Below, piece by piece: positions 36,516 to 46,069 of a stretch of DNA of 64,000 nucleotides (position 1 is the first letter of the stretch; every line of letters begins with the position of its first letter). Under the pieces are notes generated by a model that worked only from the letters and a program-made list of their open reading frames with translations, made no database searches and had not been told where the DNA came from. Source of the DNA: Clostridia bacterium. Lineage in GTDB: Bacteria; Bacillota; Clostridia; Oscillospirales; Acutalibacteraceae. The position numbers and the translations under genes are program-made. The stretch spans positions 22,077 to 86,076 of the forward strand of contig JAFXLD010000028.1 of assembly GCA_017531385.1 (NCBI GenBank), in the 5' to 3' direction.

Positions 36516-38294
36516 TCAGATTTTCAATTGCTTGTTGATATTTTTAAGTGTTTCTTCATCAACCTTGACGATTGCTCTGTCATAGGTCAGGATACCGTTT
36601 ACTTCAAATTCAACGTCACTTACCTGAGTATAAACAGTTGCAGAAAGTCCTTTTTTGATATTGGGGATAATCTGCTTTTCAAAAAGCTTTCTGTATGCCT
36701 TTGTAAGGCTTTCCTTTGAATTATACATCATATAACCGAAGCTCTTTGACTTATTCCATACGTGACCGTCAATAATATGCGAATAACCGCCGAATTCACT
36801 GAGAACGAAAGCTCTGTCATTCTCTTTTTTCGGCACCTGAACAGGTATTGTGTATCTGTGAATACTTCTGAAATCGCCTGCCTTCTGGTCGTACCAGCCA
36901 CTTGCATGGTCGCAATGTCTTGAGGGGTCAGCAGCTTTGACAGCATTGCCGATTTCAGCAGCATCAAACTGTCCCCAACCTTCGTTGAAAGGAACCCATG
37001 TTGCAATTGAAACACAGTTATAGAGCTGGTCAATCATCTCAAACATTTCTTTTTTAAAGAATTCACGCCATTCTTTCTTATCTCTGTTGAATAAGGAGTA
37101 TTTGTTGTCTTTAAGTGAGAATGCGGCAACGGGAATAAATCCACCCTGGATAATGGGAATAACACCTGCAAAGAACTGACTCAGGGCCTTACCGCCGCTT
37201 ATCATATCCTGCCATACAAGCATTCCGAGTCTGTCGCAATGATAATACCATCTTGCAGGCTCAGTCTTGATGTGCTTGCGGAGCATATTGAAGCCGAGGT
37301 CTTTCATTTTCTGAATATCGTAAATCATAGCTTCGTCTGAAGGAGGTGTCATACCGCCGTCACACCAGTATCCCTGGTCAAGCAGACCGTTATGGAAATA
37401 GGGCTTATTGTTAAGACACAGACGCATAAATCCCTTGTCATCCTTACCCATGCTGAACTTTCTCATACCGAAATATGTCTTTACTGTATCGACAACATTA
37501 CCGTCGACGGAAAGCTCAAGCACCATATCATAAAGATTGGGCTCTTCGGGGCTCCAGAGCTTGAAATCGGGAACTGCAATATCACTGTCCTTGCCGATTT
37601 CAGCCTCTGCAACAGCATTTTCTCCGTCATAGACAGTTGCTCTGAGTGCAAATTCACCCTCAGCAGTAATATCTGATTTTACATTTATAACACCCTTGTC
37701 AATATCGGGAAGAAGCTTAACAGATTTAATATGAGCATCGGAAACAGCTTCAAGCCATACTGTCTGCCAGATACCTGAAGTTGCTGTGTACCAGAAACCG
37801 TGTGATTCGGTTGCCTGTTTACCTCTCTGCTGCCAGCCTTCATCTGTGGGGTCATAAACATAAACAACAAGCTCATTCTCACCGTCTGTGACAAAATCTG
37901 TAATATCAAATGAAAATGCGTTGTAACCGCCCTGATGTGAGCCGACAAGTTTTTTGTTGACATAGACTCTGCATTCCCAGTCAACTGCATCGAAATTGAT
38001 AATAACTCTCTTGTCCTTAAATTCCTCTGAAAGAGTGAAATTTTTTCTGTACCAGAGTCTGTCATCCTTTGTGATGTGCTTTTCAACACCTGAGAGTGCA
38101 CATTCGATTGCAAAGGGAACAATGATTTTTCCGTCATACTTTTCAGGAAAAACCGTGTTTGCATCTGTAATTGCATAGTCAAACTCACCGTTGAGATTCA
38201 CCCAGAAATCACGCTGAAACTGCGGACGGGGATATTCATTCAGCGGACAGTTTCTGTCAACTTTATCATAAAATATTGTTTTAATATGTGACAT
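36516..38294 (-). CDS. Glycoside hydrolase family 2 enzyme
   Basis: 592 residues. The N-terminal jelly-roll sugar-binding domain (LWYRKNFTLSEEFKDKRV, VGSHQGGYNAFSFDIT), an Ig-like middle domain (LWSPEEPNLYDMVLEL), and a TIM barrel with MLRKHIKTEP and the acid/base Glu in PFNEGWGQFD identify GH2. Activity is beta-galactosidase-, glucuronidase- or mannosidase-like; the nucleophile cannot be fixed by eye. No signal peptide, so it acts on imported oligosaccharides. I use ATG 38294 behind GAGGTG; the in-frame GTG at 38303 overlaps the ribosome site. Confidence 0.92.
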   Translation of the reverse strand: MSHIKTIFYDKVDRNCPLNEYPRPQFQRDFWVNLNGEFDYAITDANTVFPEKYDGKIIVPFAIECALSGVEKHITKDDRLWYRKNFTLSEEFKDKRVIINFDAVDWECRVYVNKKLVGSHQGGYNAFSFDITDFVTDGENELVVYVYDPTDEGWQQRGKQATESHGFWYTATSGIWQTVWLEAVSDAHIKSVKLLPDIDKGVINVKSDITAEGEFALRATVYDGENAVAEAEIGKDSDIAVPDFKLWSPEEPNLYDMVLELSVDGNVVDTVKTYFGMRKFSMGKDDKGFMRLCLNNKPYFHNGLLDQGYWCDGGMTPPSDEAMIYDIQKMKDLGFNMLRKHIKTEPARWYYHCDRLGMLVWQDMISGGKALSQFFAGVIPIIQGGFIPVAAFSLKDNKYSLFNRDKKEWREFFKKEMFEMIDQLYNCVSIATWVPFNEGWGQFDAAEIGNAVKAADPSRHCDHASGWYDQKAGDFRSIHRYTIPVQVPKKENDRAFVLSEFGGYSHIIDGHVWNKSKSFGYMMYNSKESLTKAYRKLFEKQIIPNIKKGLSATVYTQVSDVEFEVNGILTYDRAIVKVDEETLKNINKQLKI

Positions 38295-38366
38295 ATTCAA
38301 CACCTCATATTCATTATCTTTTATATTTTACTATAAAAAAAAGTTTTTGTCTATATGTATTTGCTA

Positions 38367-38395
38367 TTGACATATAAATTTTTAAAACATATAAT
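38367..38395 (+). promoter_or_regulatory. Promoter of the FMN-riboswitch/ribU unit
   Basis: Perfect TTGACA (38367-38372) and TATAAT (38390-38395), 17-base spacer, 18 bases before the riboswitch. Confidence 0.85.
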
Positions 38396-38412
38396 ATTAA
38401 TGTAAAGAAAAT

Positions 38413-38546
38413 ATCTTCAGGGCGGGGTGTGATTCCCCACCGGCAGTAAAGTCTGCGAGCATTGAAAAATGCCGAAACGGTGAAATTCCGTTACCGACGG
38501 TAAAAGCTGAATCTTTCAGCTCAAGTCCGGATGAAAGAAGAAAAAT
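38413..38546 (+). promoter_or_regulatory. FMN riboswitch (RFN element)
   Basis: Conserved RFN blocks are all present: AGGGCGGGGTG, ATTCCCCACCGGC, GTCTGCGAGC, ACGGTGAAATTCCGT, ACCGACGGTA and AGTCCGGATGAAAGAAG. A downstream hairpin (about 38561-38590; CACGCTCTGA / CAGTGCGTA followed by T-rich sequence) is the likely terminator used when FMN binds, shutting off the riboflavin transporter gene. Confidence 0.97.
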
Positions 38547-38560
38547 ATTTTTCTGTTTTT

Positions 38561-38600
38561 TCACGCTCTGATTATTTTCAGTGCGTATTTTTTTATTTTA
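38561..38600 (+). terminator. FMN-riboswitch terminator
   Basis: Imperfect stem ACGCTCTGA / TCAGTGCGT followed by ATTTTTTTATTTTATTT, between the aptamer and the ribU ribosome site. Confidence 0.7.
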
Positions 38601-38620
38601 TTTGTTTTAAGGTGATTATT

Positions 38621-39214
38621 ATGAAATCAAAAAGAATAAATGTCAGGGCACTGACTGTGACAGCAATAATGGGAGCTCTCAGCACCGTGCTTATGATGAT
38701 TGAATTTTCAATCCCCATTATGCCTGCATTCATAAAACTCGATTTTTCGGAGCTTCCCGCACTTATAACAGGCTTTGCATACGGACCTTTATGGGGTATT
38801 GCCGTCTGTTTTATAAAAAACTTCATTCATGTTTTTGTTTCAACAACAGGTGCTATCGGTGAAATATCAAATTTCATTCTCGGTGCTGTTTTTGTAGGCG
38901 TTGCGGCACTTATCTATAAAAAGAACAAGAATAAAAAATGGGCACTTATCAGCTGTGTTATTGCTTCTGCAATAATGGCAGTTTTCAGCGTGCTCTCAAA
39001 TTATTTTGTTGTATACCCTCTTTACATAAAAGTGCTCGGCATGACGGAAGAAATGATACTGGGAATGTATCAGGCAATTCTGCCGTCCGTCGGCAACCTC
39101 TTTGAAGCAATTGCAATATTCAATCTGCCCTTCAATTTTGTTAAAATGATGATTGTATCTCTTATGTGTTTTGGAATTTATAAGCGCATTTCGCCGATAA
39201 TGAAAAAACAATAA
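38621..39214 (+). CDS. ribU: ECF transporter S-component, riboflavin type (RibU-like)
   Basis: 197 residues with about five to six membrane helices. ECF S-component features are the N-terminal helix after Arg (RALTVTAIMGALSTVLMMIE), the acidic KLDFSELPALITGFAYGP and the GIAVCFIKNFIHV segment. The FMN riboswitch upstream points to riboflavin or FMN precursor uptake. The true start is ATG 38621 behind AAGGTGA; the frame extends upstream into the riboswitch but is not translated. The ECF energising module is elsewhere. Confidence 0.94.
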   Translation: MKSKRINVRALTVTAIMGALSTVLMMIEFSIPIMPAFIKLDFSELPALITGFAYGPLWGIAVCFIKNFIHVFVSTTGAIGEISNFILGAVFVGVAALIYKKNKNKKWALISCVIASAIMAVFSVLSNYFVVYPLYIKVLGMTEEMILGMYQAILPSVGNLFEAIAIFNLPFNFVKMMIVSLMCFGIYKRISPIMKKQ

Positions 39215-39221
39215 TTCCCAC

Positions 39222-39250
39222 TTGACAAAGCCATTGTTTTGTTGTAGAAT
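39222..39250 (+). promoter_or_regulatory. Promoter of the SAM-riboswitch/metK unit
   Basis: TTGACA (39222-39227), 17-base spacer, TAGAAT (39245-39250). Confidence 0.85.
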
Positions 39251-39267
39251 ACTATCGAATTTAATAT

Positions 39268-39397
39268 TCCTTATAAAGAGTGACGGAGGGATCGGCCCTG
39301 TGATGTCCGGCAACCTGCAAAAAGCAAGGTGCTAAATCCGACGGTCTGACCGAGAGATAAGGCTATCAGCTCACGGATCAGTCTGTGAGCTTTTTTA
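39268..39397 (+). promoter_or_regulatory. SAM-I riboswitch (S-box) with terminator
   Basis: S-box conserved blocks: AAGAGTGACGGAGGGAT, CGGCCCTGTGATGTCCGGCA, AAGGTGCTAAATCC and GAGAGATAAGG, closed by the CCTTAT/ATAAGG P1 helix (39269-39362). The terminator AGCTCACGGA / TCTGTGAGCT with a six-T run (39368-39396) follows. SAM binding should terminate metK transcription. Confidence 0.97.
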
Positions 39398-39434
39398 TAG
39401 TTAATAATTCAAATTTATATACGGAGGAAACAAA

Positions 39435-40616
<1,182 letters not shown>

Positions 40617-40632
40617 GCTAGTATAAAAAAAT

Positions 40633-40660
40633 TGCAGTCACTTTAAGTGGCTGCATTTTT
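40633..40660 (+). terminator. metK terminator
   Basis: Stem TGCAGTCAC / GTGGCTGCA followed by a T-run. Confidence 0.85.
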
Positions 40661-40675
40661 GATATAATGAATTGA

Positions 40676-40707
40676 CACAAAAAAACCGTGGATTTTACTC
40701 CACGGTT
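40676..40707 (-). terminator. Terminator of the minus-strand phosphoesterase gene
   Basis: Nine-bp stem AACCGTGGA / TCCACGGTT with a seven-T run on the minus strand. Confidence 0.88.
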
Positions 40708-40717
40708 CTTTATTTTA

Positions 40718-41713
40718 TTATTCTACAGGAATAACAACATCATACTCAGGAAGGTACATACCCTTAGCATAGTCTCTTGCTCTGAAGATTACTTCGTTTT
40801 CGTAAACTTCAACAGAATAGCCTGTTGAGAATTCATTGTATCCGCCGTCTTCATTATTCTTGCCTATAGCGGGAACATTCACTGCATGGATGTTTTCGCC
40901 GATTTTTTCATATGTGTACTGTCCCATACCTAAATGAAGATGACCTGTAATGAAAATAACATTCTTGTAAGAATCAAGAACAGCCTGAATTTCTTCACTC
41001 TGATCGCCTACGTGGCCTGCGTTCTTGTTTGTACCGTTACCCCAGGGAATGGGAAGACCGTGTGTCTTCTTAAGAGGCTGATGAAGCACAACGAACACAG
41101 GCTTGCCGTCTGCTGTTGCTTCTGCAAGAGAATCATCAAGCCATTCAAGCTGTGCATCGCTGATATAAGCTTCTTCCATTACAGTTTTGTCAGAACCCAT
41201 TACAACGAATGTGTAGCCGTTGATCTCCATTGTGTAGCTCATGGAATCGAGCTCGCCACCGGTAATTTCATTGTATGTAGAAGTGAATCTGCCCAATGAT
41301 TCTTCATAATCACGAAGTCTGATATCGTGGTTACCTGTTGCCCAGATAAGATTTTCGCCGTAATTGTACTTACCGAAAAGCTCTTTGAGCATATCCCATT
41401 CAGCTGTAAGACCGTTTTCTGTGATATCACCTGCAATCAGAAAAGCATCCTGAGGAGTAACAGCATTGTCAATATCCTGAAGCATTAAATCAAGATATAT
41501 GCGGTTGTAGTTAAACGCATTTATCTGAGAGTCACCTGTTGCAGTAAAAGTAAGCTGTACTTCATCGGGTCTGAGAGCCTCAATAGGTGTGTCTGTGGGA
41601 GGAGCTCCGAAGCTGCCTGCGCTTATCATCATGGCAAGTATTACAGAAGCAAATTTCTGAATAATGCCTGCAAGTGCACTTACCAACGGGTCCAAAAGTG
41701 TCATAATCTGCAT
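40718..41713 (-). CDS. Calcineurin-like metallophosphoesterase with hydrophobic N-terminal segment
   Basis: 331 residues. Metal motifs in order: TATGDSQ, AGDITENG, ATGNHD, LHQPL, FITGHLHLGMG. The N-terminus (about residues 3-33, LLDPLVSALAGIIQKFASVI) is a long hydrophobic/amphipathic helix without the Lys/Arg start of a normal signal peptide, so it may be an unusual signal sequence or a membrane anchor. Ribosome site AAAGGTGA precedes ATG 41713. Substrate unknown; one of several phosphoesterases in this window. Confidence 0.88.
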   Translation of the reverse strand: MQIMTLLDPLVSALAGIIQKFASVILAMMISAGSFGAPPTDTPIEALRPDEVQLTFTATGDSQINAFNYNRIYLDLMLQDIDNAVTPQDAFLIAGDITENGLTAEWDMLKELFGKYNYGENLIWATGNHDIRLRDYEESLGRFTSTYNEITGGELDSMSYTMEINGYTFVVMGSDKTVMEEAYISDAQLEWLDDSLAEATADGKPVFVVLHQPLKKTHGLPIPWGNGTNKNAGHVGDQSEEIQAVLDSYKNVIFITGHLHLGMGQYTYEKIGENIHAVNVPAIGKNNEDGGYNEFSTGYSVEVYENEVIFRARDYAKGMYLPEYDVVIPVE

Positions 41714-41777
41714 TTTTTATCACCTTTCAGTTTTAAATATTTTAACCGTTACTACGGTTTGTTTACAATTTCTGATA

Positions 41778-43610
41778 TCAGAAAGTCTGAAGTTTTGAAG
41801 CTACACGAAGAACAATTCGTGCATCTGCTGCAGTAATTTTTGTCTTACCGTCACAATCGGCAATAAGATTAAACATATCATCGCTCTTGTCAAGACGTGA
41901 AGCAACTCTGAGTACTGAACGTGCATCCGAAGCAGTGATTCTGCCGTCACGGTTAACGTCGCCCATAATGATTACAGTATAAGTTATATCTGCTGATTCA
42001 GCCTTTATAAGGCTTCCTGCTGCAACAGCAGTGCCGTCTGCAAGCGCTGTGCCTTCAGCATCTGTAACTGCCCAGTTACCTGAAGCAATATTAGCTCTGA
42101 GTTCTTCTGCCTTGAGTGTTTTTCTGATGATAATTGTTTTTGATTCATCATCAACTGTTATGCCTGTATTATCAGTAAATGTAACAGAAATTACAGTTAC
42201 TTCATCACAACGTGTACATTCACCGTTTGCATCAAAATCGTGACCGAGTTCTGCAGTAAAGTCGCCTTTGTATGAATCTGCACAAACCTTACATGTATAT
42301 GTTGTGAAACCTGATGAAGTGCAGGTTGCGTCTGTTACAACTGCATTGTAATCATGCTTGCCTGTAGCAGGAATATCACTACCCTTTATCACTACAACAC
42401 CACAGAGCTTACAGACTGTATCGCCTGTATAGCCTGCATCTTTACAGGTTGCTGTTTTCTGGTTTCTGACTTCTGTTTCACCGTGTTTTGATGAATCAAC
42501 AGGAATCGGGGTTTCTGTTTTCTTTCCGCAGACAGAACATTCAGTAACCTTTGTTCCGGGATTTTTACAATCAGCTTCCTTTTCAACCTTTTCGGTATAA
42601 ACATGAAGACCGACACTGCCTGTAACAGGTTTTGCATTGATTCTTATATTGTCAAACAAAACAGCAGATGCAGAAAGTGAAAATTCTGCTGTATCAGCCT
42701 GTCCGACTATATCAAACATCAATTCAACAACCGCAAATGATGATACACTGACATTTTCCGTTGCAGCCAATGCAATTGAAACTTTTCCTGTTTCATTAAA
42801 TACAACAGCTATATTAGCTCCGTTTGCTTCTGTTACTTTATAATCAGTTGATACAGGCTTTACTGCACTGTTATATGTGAGAGTAAAGTTTGCTGCATTA
42901 AGACCTGCAGTGTTTTTGATTTCAAAAGCAACCTTTACCTGCTTGTTAGCTGCATCAAGAGTAGTTTTAAGTACCGGTTCACATTTAAGAACATAATTAC
43001 TTGAATGTTTTACTGCGTAATTATACGCTGCATCTCCATAAAAGCAAGTAAATTTGAGACCTGAAACATTTGCAAAAGCATTGTCTCCGATGCTTGTTAC
43101 TGATGCAGGAATCGTAACATTTGCAAACTTTGTTCCTTTAAAAGCATAAGCACCGATAGTTTTTACGCTTGAAGGAATATTAACTGTTGTAAGAGCAGAA
43201 CAACCTTCAAATGCCGAAGTGCCGATGCTTGTTACGGATGCGGGAATTGACACACTCTTAACAGCAGTCAGACCTCTGAAAGCATTGTTACCGATATTTG
43301 TAACACCGCTGTTGATAACAATTTTTTCGGCATGTCTGTTAGGATATTGCAAAGATCCGACAACAAGAGAATCCCAATTCTGACCGTCATCACCATTTGC
43401 AAAATTTTTCATATTACCTGAGCCTGAGACAGTTATTGTTTTTGTGCTTGTATCATATTTCCATGAAACATTATTTCCAAGACTGCCTGTTTTTGTTGCT
43501 GCTGCAGCTTCAACAGAAAACAGATCGGAAACATCTGTCATGGGAATATATATCGCTGTCATAATAACAACCATTATAACTGCAATACATTTCAGAAAAC
43601 CTTTTTTCAT
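41778..43610 (-). CDS. Secreted surface protein: LRR_5, cohesin-like, Cys-repeat and dockerin-like modules
   Basis: 610 residues. Signal peptide about 1-36. Residues ~92-195 are LRR_5 repeats (VTSIGTSAFEGCSALTTVNI). Residues ~202-345 read like a cohesin-type beta sandwich (KVAFEIKNTAGLNAANFTLT, VVELMFDIVGQADTAEF). Three Cys-X2-Cys repeats follow (CSVCGK, CKLCGV, CKVCADS), then a small Ig-like segment, and the last 62 residues are a dockerin-like pair (GDVNRDGRITASDA, DCDGKTKITAADA). The second loop is altered at its early Ca2+-ligand positions. I start at ATG 43610, behind AGGAGGG; the frame runs on to 43721 through an unlikely leader. It could act as both acceptor and donor in a surface complex. 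Confidence 0.85.
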   Translation of the reverse strand: MKKGFLKCIAVIMVVIMTAIYIPMTDVSDLFSVEAAAATKTGSLGNNVSWKYDTSTKTITVSGSGNMKNFANGDDGQNWDSLVVGSLQYPNRHAEKIVINSGVTNIGNNAFRGLTAVKSVSIPASVTSIGTSAFEGCSALTTVNIPSSVKTIGAYAFKGTKFANVTIPASVTSIGDNAFANVSGLKFTCFYGDAAYNYAVKHSSNYVLKCEPVLKTTLDAANKQVKVAFEIKNTAGLNAANFTLTYNSAVKPVSTDYKVTEANGANIAVVFNETGKVSIALAATENVSVSSFAVVELMFDIVGQADTAEFSLSASAVLFDNIRINAKPVTGSVGLHVYTEKVEKEADCKNPGTKVTECSVCGKKTETPIPVDSSKHGETEVRNQKTATCKDAGYTGDTVCKLCGVVVIKGSDIPATGKHDYNAVVTDATCTSSGFTTYTCKVCADSYKGDFTAELGHDFDANGECTRCDEVTVISVTFTDNTGITVDDESKTIIIRKTLKAEELRANIASGNWAVTDAEGTALADGTAVAAGSLIKAESADITYTVIIMGDVNRDGRITASDARSVLRVASRLDKSDDMFNLIADCDGKTKITAADARIVLRVASKLQTF

Positions 43611-43681
43611 AATTGCAAGCCCTCCTGTTTTTGTACATATATATAAATAATAAAATAAAACACTAAAAAAGTCAATACAAA

Positions 43682-44776
43682 TCAGGCAGTTTTCTTTTTT
43701 GGAGATGTAATTAAATTCCAAAGCTTTACCGTATATTTTTCAAATGCCCATGCAACAGGAACTGTCACAGCAACACATAGCACAAAATACAGATAAACAT
43801 TAAAATCTGCAACGCCGATTGCCTTAAAAACAATCATGGGAATTCTCTGCATGATATAAAGCCCGAAAAGGTTTTTACCGCACCACATAAGGATTTTGTT
43901 GTGAAAAGAAACCCTCATTGACATAATGACAACAAATGAAACAAAGAACAGCATATAAAGCTCGGCATTAACAAAACCTGAGCCTCTTTTCAGCATAAAA
44001 TAAAGTGTTCCTGCCGCTGTGCCGATGAAAAATACTGCATACACAACAAAATTCTTATTTATTTTTTTCTCAATTTTATCTCTCAGCAATGAATACCAGA
44101 TACCGCAGGCATAGCATATAATCGTGTCAAACCAATACATAGACTTAAGCTTGAAATAAGCAAGAACAAAAATATAAGCAAGACAGCCAAGAGTTACAAA
44201 AACTGCTGATAAATAATTATATGCCTGAGTTGATGCCTTTTTTGTCAATAACCGGCAGATTTCAAAAGATACAAAAGTGACGAAATATGCAACAATAACA
44301 GCAAAAATGTACCAATTGCTGTTTCCTACCGCATCCCAGCCTGTAAAAGACAAAAGATACTGAGATACAGGGAATATATTACCCAGAATTGTCTGAACAA
44401 TAATGAATATCAGAACAGCAATATCAAACCTGAAATAAGTGCCCAGAATTCTCGTAACAGGAATTTTATGTACATAACGCATTCCCTTTTTCTTTATTGA
44501 TTCCATTACACCGTAGCCCGAATAAAAAAGAAACAGTGTAACCATTGCCTGACCGATAATGTGAAAAATTTTCACATAATAATATTCCGCAGGTGAAGAG
44601 AATGTTACATAGCTGTTAAAATGACTGAAAAACACAATCAGAATAAAAATACCCTTTATTGACATTGTCTTTTCAACAGACATATAGTCTGTCATGTATT
44701 TTTCACCGTTTTTCGGTTTCAGCTGCACCTTATAAAGGCACAAAAGGACAAAAAGTCCGAAAAATAAAAACATCAT
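43682..44776 (-). CDS. Acyltransferase-3 (OafA/YrhL-like) membrane protein
   Basis: 364 residues with about ten membrane helices. Family features: the intramembrane His in FFSHFNSYVTF, the Arg-rich loop after MESIKKKGMRYVHKIPVTRI, and a C-terminal helix bundle. Members transfer acetyl or other acyl groups onto cell-surface glycans or lipids. It overlaps the MBL-fold gene by 4 bases, so the two are translationally coupled. Confidence 0.87.
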   Translation of the reverse strand: MMFLFFGLFVLLCLYKVQLKPKNGEKYMTDYMSVEKTMSIKGIFILIVFFSHFNSYVTFSSPAEYYYVKIFHIIGQAMVTLFLFYSGYGVMESIKKKGMRYVHKIPVTRILGTYFRFDIAVLIFIIVQTILGNIFPVSQYLLSFTGWDAVGNSNWYIFAVIVAYFVTFVSFEICRLLTKKASTQAYNYLSAVFVTLGCLAYIFVLAYFKLKSMYWFDTIICYACGIWYSLLRDKIEKKINKNFVVYAVFFIGTAAGTLYFMLKRGSGFVNAELYMLFFVSFVVIMSMRVSFHNKILMWCGKNLFGLYIMQRIPMIVFKAIGVADFNVYLYFVLCVAVTVPVAWAFEKYTVKLWNLITSPKKKTA

Positions 44777-46047
44777 AATTTTCCGCCTCGTTTTACAAAC
44801 TCTTCGTTATGCTTCTGTTTGAATTCATCGGTATAATCATAATTCCAGAGCTGTTTTATTCCGTCAAAATTCTCCGTTGTTTCATCAGGATAATTTTCTG
44901 CACTGCCTTTCACATAAGGAAGCGTCAGTTTTACCGTACCGTTTGCAGAAATATAAAATTCCTCGGCAAAAGCCTTTGCAACTTTGTTTGCGGGAATATG
45001 GTCCTCCTCATTGATCTTTATTTCCGTATTCGGGCAAAGCACAACGGGAGCTGCCGCATATTCATAAAACCGGGCAGATGTGCCGTGATGTCCGTGATGT
45101 GAAAGCTGAATAATATCGCATTTCAGATAATTTTCATATCTGCTCTCAAGCACTTTACTCGATTCTGCACTTGCATCACCGGGAAAAAGCACCTTGGTGT
45201 TTTCCGTTTTCATCATAAGAACAGTTGAAGAGTTGTTGTAATCAGCACATGACGCGGGCCACACATCTTCATGTGTGCAAAGCACCTCAAATTCAAGATT
45301 GCTGACATAAAAACGCTGTCCCGTATGAAGCTTTACAACAGGCACTCCGCTTTCCTTCACAGCTTTATAAAAACTTCTGCGGAAGCCCTTTCCTGCTCCG
45401 TCCCAGTTTGCATTGTCGCGGTGAGTATCAGGAACAAAGTTATAATAAAACTTATCAATAACCGTATCTTTCATATTATAAAGCAGATAGTCAGTGCATT
45501 TACAGATGTGATCATCGTGTCCGTGACTTAAAAACCAGCCTGCAATATGAATCTTCTCACCTGCAGGGGTCATAGACCTGAGAAAATCGTGAATTCTGTC
45601 GTTATCATGAATCGAATAGAAATGTGCACTGTCTATTACAAAAAAGCTGTTATCGGAACAACGGATAATATAACACATTCCGCAGTCAATAAGACTGTGA
45701 TCCGTTTCAAACTGATAAAGCTCCGTATTGCACACACGGTTGAACTTTTTTTTCTGTGTTGTCACATCGGCAGTGTATCCGTCTGCAATAAGTCTTGCAG
45801 ATAATGCGCACGGATTGTAGTAAAACTGCAATGTTTCATCGTTGCCCTTGAGCGTAAAATGAATATTTCCGGCTATGTCATGCCTCTGAGACACAACATA
45901 ACCGGAATTTTCTAATTCTTTTTCATATTCAAAAAAAGTATTTTCCGAAACACCGTAATAAATACGCATGGTAGTATTGTCACCGCAGTCATACTCTTCA
46001 TATTCCGCAGCATCAAAAAAATGAGAAATCTTATCAAAAATACTCAT
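44773..46047 (-). CDS. Cytoplasmic metallo-beta-lactamase-fold hydrolase
   Basis: 424 residues. Metal motif SHGHDDH in the middle, then LFPGDAS and LSHHGHHGTS, so both metal sites look intact. The first ~130 residues are a separate domain without a motif I know. No signal peptide. I choose ATG 46047 behind AAGGTG; an upstream frame extension to 46110 overlaps the previous gene and lacks a ribosome site. Substrate unknown; coupled to an acyltransferase, which hints at envelope-glycan metabolism. Confidence 0.86.
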   Translation of the reverse strand: MSIFDKISHFFDAAEYEEYDCGDNTTMRIYYGVSENTFFEYEKELENSGYVVSQRHDIAGNIHFTLKGNDETLQFYYNPCALSARLIADGYTADVTTQKKKFNRVCNTELYQFETDHSLIDCGMCYIIRCSDNSFFVIDSAHFYSIHDNDRIHDFLRSMTPAGEKIHIAGWFLSHGHDDHICKCTDYLLYNMKDTVIDKFYYNFVPDTHRDNANWDGAGKGFRRSFYKAVKESGVPVVKLHTGQRFYVSNLEFEVLCTHEDVWPASCADYNNSSTVLMMKTENTKVLFPGDASAESSKVLESRYENYLKCDIIQLSHHGHHGTSARFYEYAAAPVVLCPNTEIKINEEDHIPANKVAKAFAEEFYISANGTVKLTLPYVKGSAENYPDETTENFDGIKQLWNYDYTDEFKQKHNEEFVKRGGKL

Positions 46048-46069
46048 AAAAACACCTTGAACCACTAAT

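Noticed and set aside
38531-38620. Extended N-terminus of ribU reading through the FMN riboswitch
   Set aside because: The region is the conserved aptamer and terminator; a good ribosome site precedes ATG 38621.
43611-43721. 37-residue N-terminal extension of the LRR/cohesin-like/dockerin protein
   Set aside because: It would place the signal peptide internally and lacks a ribosome site; ATG 43610 follows AGGAGGG.
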